From: Lysobacterales bacterium UBA2790
Lineage (GTDB): Bacteria; Pseudomonadota; Gammaproteobacteria; Xanthomonadales; Xanthomonadaceae
NCBI GenBank assembly: GCA_002352135.1
Contig: DEHW01000239.1
Coordinates: forward strand, 1 to 5,438
Length of the DNA: 5,438 bases
Reading direction: 5' to 3'
In this document: positions 1 to 5,438 of the stretch, in pieces
How positions within the stretch are numbered: the first letter of the stretch is position 1
Layout: each line of letters begins with the position of its first letter
The notes under the pieces: generated by a model
Database searches by the model: none
The model's input: only the letters and a program-made list of their open reading frames with translations
What the model was told of the DNA's origin: nothing
Made by a program: the position numbers and the translations under genes

Positions 1-1538
1 TCGCCAATCGGCGTTTCCATCGAGATCGGCTCTTTCGCGATCTTCAATACCTTGCGGATCTTGTCCTCGGGCATCTCCATCTTCACCGCCAGTTCTTCCG
101 GCGTCGCTTCGCGCCCCATTTCCTGCAGCATTTGACGGGAAATGCGGTTGAGCTTGTTGATGGTTTCGATCATGTGCACCGGAATGCGGATGGTGCGGGC
201 CTGATCGGCGATGGAGCGGGTAATGGCCTGACGAATCCACCAGGTTGCATAGGTCGAGAACTTGTAACCGCGACGGTATTCGAATTTGTCGACGGCCTTC
301 ATCAGGCCGATGTTGCCTTCCTGAATCAGGTCGAGGAACTGCAAACCGCGGTTGGTGTACTTCTTGGCGATCGAAATCACCAGACGCAGGTTGGCCTCAA
401 CCATTTCCTTCTTGGCCTTGCGTGCCTTCGCCTCACCAATCGCCATCGTGCGATTGATTTCCTTGATGTCGGCTAGCGACAGCGTAAGGGTGGACTCCAT
501 CGCGATCAGCGCTTGCTGCTCAGCCAGGATCGCATCCTTGGCATCCTTCATCGAGGACGACCACTTCTGTTTGCGACGGATCACCTCGTCAGCCCAGTTC
601 AGGTCGGTCTCGGCACCCGGGAAGGTGCGAATGAAGTCCTTGCGCGGCATTTTGCCCACGCGGGTTGCCAGATCCATGATGGCGCGTTCGTGGTTGCGCA
701 TTTCGGCGACCACTTCGCGCAACTTGCGGGTCAGATTGTCCATCAAGCCCAAAGGCAGCTTGAGGGTCAGGAAAATCTCCGCCATGTCCTGGCGAAGCTT
801 CAGCACCTTCTTGTCGGCGGGCCCGGTCTTGGTGTGCGCCTTCTGGAACTTGGCAAACAGGCCGCGCATGGCGTCCATGCGGGAGGCCACTTCGACAGGA
901 TCCGGACCGGTGTCGACCGGGCTGGCGTCCTCATCGGCTGCCTCGACATCGTCTTCCTCGTCTTCAACTTCACTGTCGTCGACATCGGCCGCCACGGGCT
1001 CTGGTTCGGCGTCCAACTGGTCGAGGAAACCGACCACGATTTCATTGAGGCGCTTTTTGCCTTCCAGATGCTGGTCGTAGTCTTCCAAGATCATCTGGAT
1101 CGACCAAGGGAAGCTCGCCAGTGCGCTCTGAACTTGGGTCAGGCCCTCTTCGATGCGCTTGGCGATGGCGATTTCGCCTTCGCGGGTGAGCAGTTCCACG
1201 GTGCCCATCTCGCGCATATACATGCGCACCGGGTCGGTGGTTCGGCCCGCTTCCGACTCGAGCGAAGTCAGCGCTGCGACGGCTTCTTCCGTGGCGGTAT
1301 CGTCGTCGGTGCCGCGCGAGCCTTCGGTCAGCAGCAGCGTCTCGGCGTCCGGTGCGATTTCATGCACCGTGATGCCCATGTCGTTGATCATGCCGATGAT
1401 GACTTCGATCTGCTCGGAGTCGACCACGTCGTCTGGCAGCAGATCGTTGACCTCGGAGTAGGTCAAATAGCCCTGTTCGCGGCCCTTCTGGATGAGCTGC
1501 TTGATCTCGGACTGCTGCTCGGATTTGTCAATCGCCAT
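1..1538 (-). CDS. rpoD: RNA polymerase principal sigma factor RpoD (sigma-70), 3' end cut by window
   Basis: This is the housekeeping sigma factor, which directs core RNA polymerase to -35/-10 promoters. I translated the minus strand from the ATG at 1538 and it is open for 512 codons to the window edge. Region 1.1 is at about residues 1-90. Region 1.2 ([11 protein letters not shown]) is at 102-112. A poorly conserved insert follows, very acidic at about 173-214. Regions 2.1-2.4 are at about 373-450, with the -10 reading residues W433, W434, Q437 and T440. Region 3.0 has H455 and E458. These numbers coincide with E. coli sigma-70. The frame leaves at METPIGD, the start of the sigma finger, so the rest of region 3.2 and region 4 (about 100 residues by comparison with the 613-residue E. 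coli protein) lie outside. An AGG Shine-Dalgarno sits six bases before the ATG. No frameshift is seen. The upstream neighbour is dtd, not dnaG. Confidence 0.98.
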   Translation of the reverse strand, partial: MAIDKSEQQSEIKQLIQKGREQGYLTYSEVNDLLPDDVVDSEQIEVIIGMINDMGITVHEIAPDAETLLLTEGSRGTDDDTATEEAVAALTSLESEAGRTTDPVRMYMREMGTVELLTREGEIAIAKRIEEGLTQVQSALASFPWSIQMILEDYDQHLEGKKRLNEIVVGFLDQLDAEPEPVAADVDDSEVEDEEDDVEAADEDASPVDTGPDPVEVASRMDAMRGLFAKFQKAHTKTGPADKKVLKLRQDMAEIFLTLKLPLGLMDNLTRKLREVVAEMRNHERAIMDLATRVGKMPRKDFIRTFPGAETDLNWADEVIRRKQKWSSSMKDAKDAILAEQQALIAMESTLTLSLADIKEINRTMAIGEAKARKAKKEMVEANLRLVISIAKKYTNRGLQFLDLIQEGNIGLMKAVDKFEYRRGYKFSTYATWWIRQAITRSIADQARTIRIPVHMIETINKLNRISRQMLQEMGREATPEELAVKMEMPEDKIRKVLKIAKEPISMETPIG

Positions 1539-1575
1539 GCTGCGCCTGATACGTTGGGGGTTGAAAGAACGCGAC

Positions 1576-1604
1576 AGTATACGCGCTGTGGCTGAATGCC
1601 GCTA
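1576..1604 (-). promoter_or_regulatory. Candidate sigma-70 promoter of rpoD
   Basis: On the minus strand TATACT (1581-1576) matches the -10 consensus at five of six positions. It would place the transcription start near 1569, giving a leader of about 30 bases before the rpoD ATG. At a 17-base spacing the -35 position reads TAGCGG (1604-1599), which is poor. No extended -10 TG is present. The promoter is therefore either weak or activator-dependent, or the -10 match is fortuitous. The -35 position overlaps the left arm of an inverted repeat. This is a reading of the sequence only. Confidence 0.4.
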
Positions 1605-1646
1605 TGTTGCTGTTGTAAAACATGTTTATTTTCACTGCGTAGCGGC
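1598..1646. repeat. Nested inverted repeat in the dtd-rpoD gap
   Basis: Two seven-base arms, GCCGCTA (1598-1604) and TAGCGGC (1640-1646), are perfect inverted copies. Between them lies the perfect ten-base palindrome AAACATGTTT (1618-1627), whose centre at 1622.5 nearly coincides with the midpoint of the outer arms at 1622. The left arm covers the putative rpoD -35 position. The arrangement could be a regulator-binding site, a cruciform-prone element, or chance. The surrounding 40 bases are more AT-rich than the genes on either side, as expected of a promoter upstream region. Confidence 0.35.
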
Positions 1647-1682
1647 TATACGGAAAAAGTTGCCGCATGCAGTCAATCGGGC

Positions 1683-2120
1683 TCAGCTTTGCAGCCAGAA
1701 GGTCACTGGCCCATCGTTGAGCAACGCTACCCGCATATGGGCACCAAACTCACCGCTTTCCACAGTCGAGTGTCGGGTTTTCGCTTCTTGCAGAAGCAGG
1801 TTGAACTGCTCGCGTCCGAGTGTGGGTGGTGCGGCCGTTGAGAAACTCGGGCGCAGGCCGCTACGCGTATCGGCCGCCAGAGTGAACTGTGGCACCAGCA
1901 GCAAGCCGCCTTGGATGTCGCTGAGACTGCGATTCATTCGGCCGCCCTCGTCTTCGAAGATGCGATATCCCAACAGGAGTTCAAGCATCCGCCGACGCTG
2001 GGGCTCGCCATCCCCGGGCTGTACGCCAATCAGCGCAAGCACGCCGCGCTCGATGGCACCTGTGCAACGTTGATCGACATCCACTCTTGCATGGGCGACG
2101 CGCTGGATCAGGGCGATCAA
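1683..2120 (-). CDS. dtd: D-aminoacyl-tRNA deacylase (Dtd), TTG start
   Basis: Dtd is a cytoplasmic homodimer that hydrolyses D-amino acids (and glycine mischarged on tRNA-Ala) from tRNA, protecting translation from wrong-handed residues. Starting at the TTG at 2120 gives 145 residues, the same length as E. coli Dtd, and an N terminus reading (M)IALIQRV as in the family. Other hallmarks are LGYRIF (50-55), the active-site segment PQFTLAADT (77-85), RPSF (90-93) and the C-terminal NDGPVTFWLQ (135-144), which holds the Gly-cisPro pair (137-138) that enforces chirality. The signature is usually SQxTL; here position 77 is Pro (CCA at 1892-1890). An in-frame ATG at 2186 would add 22 residues that do not resemble the family and would overlap the start of the divergent lpxL gene. 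The gene lies upstream of rpoD on the same strand with a 144-base gap. Confidence 0.95.
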   Translation of the reverse strand: MIALIQRVAHARVDVDQRCTGAIERGVLALIGVQPGDGEPQRRRMLELLLGYRIFEDEGGRMNRSLSDIQGGLLLVPQFTLAADTRSGLRPSFSTAAPPTLGREQFNLLLQEAKTRHSTVESGEFGAHMRVALLNDGPVTFWLQS

Positions 2121-2131
2121 ATCATTCTCCC
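2118..2131 (-). promoter_or_regulatory. Shine-Dalgarno and TTG start of dtd
   Basis: GGGAG (2131-2127) is followed by a six-base spacer and then TTG (2120-2118). This is a strong ribosome-binding site at good spacing. It decides the start in favour of TTG over the upstream in-frame ATG at 2186. An ATG two bases closer to the Shine-Dalgarno is out of frame and is closed at once by TGA (ATG ATT TGA). Confidence 0.75.
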
Positions 2132-2188
2132 GTCGAACTTCAAACCATTGCGGATGGTAGCGTGGTCGAGCTCGCTTACACTGCACGC
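2121..2188. promoter_or_regulatory. Divergent dtd / lpxL intergenic region
   Basis: Promoters for both divergent genes should lie in or near these 68 bases. A -10-like TACACT (2177-2182, plus strand) ends six bases before the lpxL ATG, which would put transcription start at or next to the start codon. No convincing -35 is found at 16-18 bases. On the minus strand TACCAT (2159-2154) is a weak -10 candidate for dtd, also without a clear -35. An eight-base palindrome CGAGCTCG occupies 2167-2174. None of these is strong. Confidence 0.25.
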
Positions 2189-3100
2189 ATGAAAGTCATG
2201 CTTGAACGCGCGCTCGCCAATGCCTTGTTCTCCGTGCTTTGGATGGCGGGGCGTTTGCCGCTACGTCTGCAGCATCTTCTGGGTCGTGGCTTGGGCGATC
2301 TGATGCGTCTATTGAACGGGCGGGAGTGGCGCGTCGCGCAGCGCAACTTGGCGCTTTGTGCGCCTGAGCTTTCGGCAGACGCACGGGATGAGCTGGCGCG
2401 AGAGACCCTTCGCGAAACCGGCTGCCTCTTGCTGGAAACCTGTCGGTTCTGGTCGCGGCCGCTGGCCGATGGTTTGGCACTGATCCGCGAAGTCGAGAAT
2501 GGAGACCTGCTGGATCACGCCCTGGCGCAGGGCAAAGGCGTGATCGTCGCGGCACCGCATCTGGGCAACTGGGAGTTGCTCAGTCAGTACCTGGCAAGCA
2601 AAGCGCCGATTTCGGTGGTCTACCGCGCGCCGCGTCAGGCATTCATGGAGCGTGTGATTCAACGTGGGCGCCGGCATCCGGGCGTCTCGCAGGTGCGTGC
2701 CGAAGCCGCCGGTGTTCGCAGCTTGTTTCGTACGTTGCTGGCGGGCGGAATGCTCGGGATTCTGCCGGATCAGCAGCCAAAGCAGGGCGACGGTGAATTC
2801 GCCCCATTTTTTGGGATTCAAGCGTTGACCATGAGTCTGGTAACTCGCCTCCTGCAGCGTAGCGATGCGACAGTCGTGTTCGCTTGGGCGCAGCGCTTGC
2901 CCGGGTCTGCTGGCTTCAAGATCGTTTTCTTGCCGGGCGAAGAGGCGATGCGTGATGCGGATACCCATGTCGCCGTCGCTGCCCTGAACAGGGGCGTGGA
3001 GTCCTGTGTGCGACGCGCCATGACGCAATACCAATGGGGCTACAAACGCTTCAGTATCAGCCCGCCAGGTGAGCCACATCGGTACAACGGGCACGTGTAG
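2189..3100 (+). CDS. LpxL/HtrB-family lipid A biosynthesis acyltransferase
   Basis: Members of this inner-membrane family transfer a secondary acyl chain, usually laurate or myristate from acyl-ACP, to Kdo2-lipid IVA or an acylated derivative late in lipid A synthesis. From ATG 2189 the protein has 303 residues, close to E. coli LpxL (306). A hydrophobic N-terminal segment (about 7-25) can anchor it. The catalytic HX4E motif is H124-LGNW-E129. Further family features are VVYRAP (143-148), ILPDQQPKQGDG (191-202) followed by PFFG, and the C-terminal pattern YQWGYKRF (281-288) with a final HRY. There is no Shine-Dalgarno at a useful distance from ATG 2189. Alternatives are ATG 2198, or GTG 2162 with a GGA seven bases upstream (312 residues). 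The paralogue (LpxL, LpxM, LpxP or a homologue acting on another lipid) cannot be fixed from the motifs, so no symbol is given. It is divergent from dtd and convergent with trkH. Confidence 0.9.
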   Translation: MKVMLERALANALFSVLWMAGRLPLRLQHLLGRGLGDLMRLLNGREWRVAQRNLALCAPELSADARDELARETLRETGCLLLETCRFWSRPLADGLALIREVENGDLLDHALAQGKGVIVAAPHLGNWELLSQYLASKAPISVVYRAPRQAFMERVIQRGRRHPGVSQVRAEAAGVRSLFRTLLAGGMLGILPDQQPKQGDGEFAPFFGIQALTMSLVTRLLQRSDATVVFAWAQRLPGSAGFKIVFLPGEEAMRDADTHVAVAALNRGVESCVRRAMTQYQWGYKRFSISPPGEPHRYNGHV

Positions 3101-3133
3101 TGGCGTTTCCCGCATCGGGTTGCGAACTGCGCC

Positions 3134-3149
3134 TAGCGGCCTCCCGCTA
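3134..3149. repeat. Small hairpin between lpxL and trkH 3' ends
   Basis: TAGCGG (3134-3139) and CCGCTA (3144-3149) form a perfect six-base-pair stem with a four-base loop. On the minus strand the stem begins with the trkH TAG stop codon. A second minor hairpin, CCCG-CAT-CGGG, sits at 3109-3119. Neither is followed by a T-tract on either strand, so neither is a classical intrinsic terminator. They might protect 3' ends or aid termination at this 46-base convergent junction. Confidence 0.25.
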
Positions 3150-4598
3150 CTCGCGCCAGAACGCAGGCGTAAGCAGCACCAGGACGGTAAACACCTCGAG
3201 TCGCCCGATGATCATGGTCAGTGAACTGACCCAGACGCCAGCATCGCTGAGCTCCTGAAAATTCACGGCGACAGAACCCAGACCTGGGCCCATGTTGTTG
3301 AGTGTGGTTGCTGCAGCGGAAAACGCGGTGACCGGATCGGCACCGGTGGTCGCCAATGCCAAGGTCGAGACCACGAACGTCAGAACGTATAGCGTGCAGA
3401 AACCACCGACAGACAGGACGATGCTTTCGGAAACCCGTCGACCGCCCATCTTGACCAGAAACTGCCCATGCGGGTGCACGAGCTGCTTGACCTCGCGGGT
3501 GCCCTGACGCACCGCCATGATCACCCGCGCGACTTTCATGCCGCCGGAAGTGCTGCCGGAGCTGCCACCCACGAAACCGATCATGATCAAGGCGAGTGGA
3601 ATGAAGCTTGGCCAGCCGGTAAACCCGGTGGTCGTGAACCCGGTTGTCGTCATGTTCGAGACGGTTTGAAACGTGGCGTGTCGAAGCGCCTGAGGGAAGC
3701 TGTCGAAGGTGCTCGAAAACCAGAGTGTGAGCGCGGTCAGCAGACTGACGCCGCCGAGGATACGGAGATAGCTCTTGAGTTCTGAGTCATGGCCATAGGC
3801 GGCGGTGCTGGCGCGCCGCCAGGCAATGAAGTGCAGACCGAAGTTCACGCCGCCCAAGGTCATGAAGACGATGGCGATACAGTCGATCAGCGCACTATCC
3901 CAGTAGGCGAAACTGGCATCGTGAGTGGAAAAGCCACCCGTCGCGATGGTCGCCAAGGCATGACTCACGGCGTCGAAGAAACTCATCCCACCCAGCCAAT
4001 AGGCGATTGAACAGGCGAATACCAAGCCCGCATAGACCAACCAGAGCGCCTTGGCGGTCTCGGCAATTCGCGGTGTCAGCTTGGCGTCCTTTACCGGACC
4101 CGTGCTTTCGGCGCGGAACAACTGCATACCACCGACACGCAGCATCGGAAGGATGGCGATCGCCAGAATCACGATCCCCATGCCGCCATAGAAATTCAAT
4201 GACTGTCGAAAGAACAGCACGCTCTTGGGTAGGTCATCCAGGCCAACAATGACGGTAGCGCCCGTCGTGGTCAGTCCCGACGACGATTCAAAGAATGCAT
4301 CGGTGAAGCTCAGGTACGGAGGTGCCAGCATGAAGGGCAGAGCGGTGACGATGCTGGCCAGAAACCAGATGCCGGTGACAATCAGGAAGCCATCGCGCAG
4401 TCGCAGCTCATAGCGCACATTGCGGAACGGAAACCACATCGCAAAGCCGACGATGGCGGGGGCGAGGAAGCTCTCCAGAAAGGCGTCGGCCACGCCCCAT
4501 TCGTCGTAGCCGACGGCCACCAGCAGCGCTGGCAGCGACATCATCGACGAGAAACCCAGAATCGCACCGAGAATGCGCAGAATGGCCTGGAATCGCAT
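3147..4598 (-). CDS. trkH: Trk potassium uptake channel subunit TrkH
   Basis: TrkH is the inner-membrane K+-conducting subunit of the Trk system, gated by the cytoplasmic TrkA ring. The protein has 483 residues, the same as E. coli TrkH, and is strongly hydrophobic with the four pseudo-repeats of the SKT superfamily. Filter glycines are visible in all four pore loops: TTTG (110-113), IATGG (218-222), TTTGF (317-321) and NNMGPG (434-439). The intramembrane gating loop reads GGSSGSTSGGMKVAR (344-358). The conserved FYGGMGI (136-142), GGMQLFRAE (156-164), GGFSTHDAS (221-229) and C-terminal GRLEVF (465-470) confirm the family. Pore loop 3 has a tandem TTTGF duplication (317-326). The ATG lies three bases after the trkA stop, with GGA as a weak Shine-Dalgarno inside the trkA end, so translation is probably coupled. 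No truncation is seen. Confidence 0.97.
   Translation of the reverse strand: MRFQAILRILGAILGFSSMMSLPALLVAVGYDEWGVADAFLESFLAPAIVGFAMWFPFRNVRYELRLRDGFLIVTGIWFLASIVTALPFMLAPPYLSFTDAFFESSSGLTTTGATVIVGLDDLPKSVLFFRQSLNFYGGMGIVILAIAILPMLRVGGMQLFRAESTGPVKDAKLTPRIAETAKALWLVYAGLVFACSIAYWLGGMSFFDAVSHALATIATGGFSTHDASFAYWDSALIDCIAIVFMTLGGVNFGLHFIAWRRASTAAYGHDSELKSYLRILGGVSLLTALTLWFSSTFDSFPQALRHATFQTVSNMTTTGFTTTGFTGWPSFIPLALIMIGFVGGSSGSTSGGMKVARVIMAVRQGTREVKQLVHPHGQFLVKMGGRRVSESIVLSVGGFCTLYVLTFVVSTLALATTGADPVTAFSAAATTLNNMGPGLGSVAVNFQELSDAGVWVSSLTMIIGRLEVFTVLVLLTPAFWRE
3621..3650 (-). repeat. 15-base tandem repeat in trkH pore loop 3
   Basis: Two adjacent 15-base units (3650-3636 and 3635-3621, minus strand) agree at 13 of 15 positions and each encodes TTTGF. 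The first carries the third selectivity-filter glycine (G320). The second lies immediately after it, where E. coli TrkH as I recall it has a TTT followed by a non-glycine residue. Total protein length equals the E. coli length, which argues for convergence by substitution rather than a new insertion. Confidence 0.7.
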
Positions 4599-4601
4599 GG
4601 C

Positions 4602-5438
4602 TCAGATCCAGGTCGCGGCGGTACGGAACAGGGCTTCAACTTGCGGCAGTTGTGCCTTGTCCATGACGAAGATGATCACATGATCATTCGGTTCGATGAT
4701 CAGGTCGTGATGCGCGATCAGCAATTTGTCGCCGCGCACGATGCCGCCGATGGTCGCTGCCGAGGGCAGTTCCAGTTCGTCGAGCGAACGCCCTATCACC
4801 TTTGAGCTGCGTCGGTCGCCCAGCGCCACCGCTTCGATGGCTTCCGCTGCGCCTCGTCGCAGACTATGCACGCGTGCCATCGTGCCCTGCCGAATGTAAG
4901 TCAGCAGGGCGCTCAGCGTGACCAACTGCGGACTGACCGCGATGTCGATGCTGCCGCCTTCCACGAGTTCGGCGTAGGCCGGCCGGTTGATCAGCGCGAT
5001 CACACGCGGACAGCCTAAACGCTTGGCCAGCATCGCCGACAGAATATTGGCCTGATCGTCGTTGGTCAGCGAGCAATACACGTCGGTCTGGTCGATGTTC
5101 TCCTCTCTCAGCAAGTCTTCATCGGCGCAATCGCCAACCAGCACAATGGAGTTGACCAGATCCTCGGCGATGCGCTTGGCGCGGTCCTTCGAGCGCTCCA
5201 GAATCTTGACGTTGAATTGCGATTCCAGCGCCTTGGCGAGGTGACGACCGATATTGCCGCCGCCTGCTATGAACACCCGTTTGACCGGTTTCTCGACACT
5301 TCGCAATTCGCTCATCATGGCGCGAATGTTGCGACGGTCCGCCAGGAAGAAGACTTCGTCATCCACCTCAATGACGGTGTGGCCCTGGGGTGCGATGGGT
5401 TTTCCCTTGCGAAAGATGGCCGCCACACGGGCATCCAC
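4602..5438 (-). CDS. trkA: Trk potassium uptake regulatory subunit TrkA, 5' end cut by window
   Basis: TrkA is the peripheral, nucleotide-binding subunit that assembles under TrkH and controls K+ uptake through NAD(H)/ATP binding. The last 278 residues are present, corresponding to roughly 180-458 of the 458-residue E. coli protein. The codon at 5438 is GTG inside VDARVAAIF, a conserved internal stretch, so it is not a start and the gene continues to the right. Visible parts, in local numbering, are the end of the first RCK-C domain (1-43), the second Rossmann domain (52-170) with the dinucleotide-binding AGGGNIG (58-64) and the acidic strand end ILERS (79-83), then VGDCADEDLL (101-110), TNDDQANILSAMLAKR (125-140), and the second RCK-C domain (about 188-272) with SLRRGAAEAIEAV (192-204). 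It reads straight into trkH. The promoter lies outside the window. Confidence 0.97.
   Translation of the reverse strand: MDARVAAIFRKGKPIAPQGHTVIEVDDEVFFLADRRNIRAMMSELRSVEKPVKRVFIAGGGNIGRHLAKALESQFNVKILERSKDRAKRIAEDLVNSIVLVGDCADEDLLREENIDQTDVYCSLTNDDQANILSAMLAKRLGCPRVIALINRPAYAELVEGGSIDIAVSPQLVTLSALLTYIRQGTMARVHSLRRGAAEAIEAVALGDRRSSKVIGRSLDELELPSAATIGGIVRGDKLLIAHHDLIIEPNDHVIIFVMDKAQLPQVEALFRTAATWI

Noticed and set aside
1539..1581. CCCCCAAC before rpoD considered as a heat-shock (sigma-32) -10
   Set aside because: No CTTGAA-like -35 lies at the required distance upstream, and the match to the -10 is partial.
1573..1593. ACAG-N8-CTGT inverted repeat at the rpoD -10, considered as a LexA box
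   Set aside because: The E. coli LexA site is CTGT-N8-ACAG. Here the half-sites are in the opposite order, so it does not match.
513..1595. 360-codon open frame on the plus strand opposite rpoD
   Set aside because: It is an antisense shadow of rpoD, whose own translation is unbroken and matches sigma-70 throughout. The shadow protein resembles no family I recognise, and long antisense frames are expected in GC-rich coding DNA.
1650..1682. Possible intrinsic terminator after dtd (T-run near 1654-1658 on the minus strand)
   Set aside because: The preceding stem has only about three to four pairs with mismatches around the GCATGC palindrome, too weak to call a terminator.
2087..2188. Longer acyltransferase start at ATG 2087
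   Set aside because: It would add 34 residues not seen in the family and would run antisense through the dtd start and its Shine-Dalgarno.
2309..3115. 268-codon open frame on the minus strand opposite the acyltransferase
   Set aside because: It lies entirely antisense to a well-supported LpxL-family gene, its composition is rich in Arg, Gln and His as is typical of reverse-frame translation, and no family motif is visible.
3468..4413. Chain of short plus-strand frames opposite trkH
   Set aside because: They are antisense to a complete, fully conserved TrkH. No Shine-Dalgarno or family resemblance supports them.
5062..5244. Short plus-strand frame opposite trkA
   Set aside because: It is an antisense shadow of the conserved second Rossmann domain of TrkA.

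Overview
This is an ordinary-looking chromosomal stretch of a GC-rich (by eye roughly 60%) gammaproteobacterium. The RpoD protein keeps the exact residue numbering of E. coli sigma-70 through regions 2 and 3, including the enterobacterial-type N-terminal region 1.1 and the long acidic non-conserved insert. The TrkA, TrkH and Dtd proteins are also of gammaproteobacterial type. The wording of RpoD region 1.1 and the overall base composition are most reminiscent of Lysobacterales/Xanthomonadales, but that placement is inference, not proof.

Layout from left to right: (1) rpoD, minus strand, start at 1538, running off the left edge after 512 codons. (2) A 144-base gap (1539-1682) with a good -10 element for rpoD and a nested inverted repeat. 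(3) dtd, D-aminoacyl-tRNA deacylase, minus strand, with a TTG start. (4) A 68-base divergent gap. (5) An LpxL/HtrB-family lipid A acyltransferase, plus strand. (6) A 46-base convergent gap with a small hairpin. (7) trkH, minus strand, complete, and (8) trkA, minus strand, lacking its N-terminal part because it runs off the right edge. trkA and trkH are separated by three bases and form one K+-uptake transcription unit read trkA then trkH.

The genes are housekeeping functions: principal sigma factor, translation proofreading, outer-membrane lipid A acylation and potassium uptake. Only trkA and trkH plainly work together. dtd and rpoD share a strand, but the gap between them has its own promoter candidate, so co-transcription is optional. 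Every other long reading frame is an antisense or off-frame shadow of these five genes.

I do not see a previously undescribed system, mobile element, CRISPR array, tRNA or rRNA. The points worth a second look are modest: a Ser-to-Pro change in the active-site signature of Dtd, a near-perfect tandem repeat at the third selectivity filter of TrkH, a symmetric nested inverted repeat overlapping the rpoD promoter, and unusual start-site signals for dtd and lpxL.
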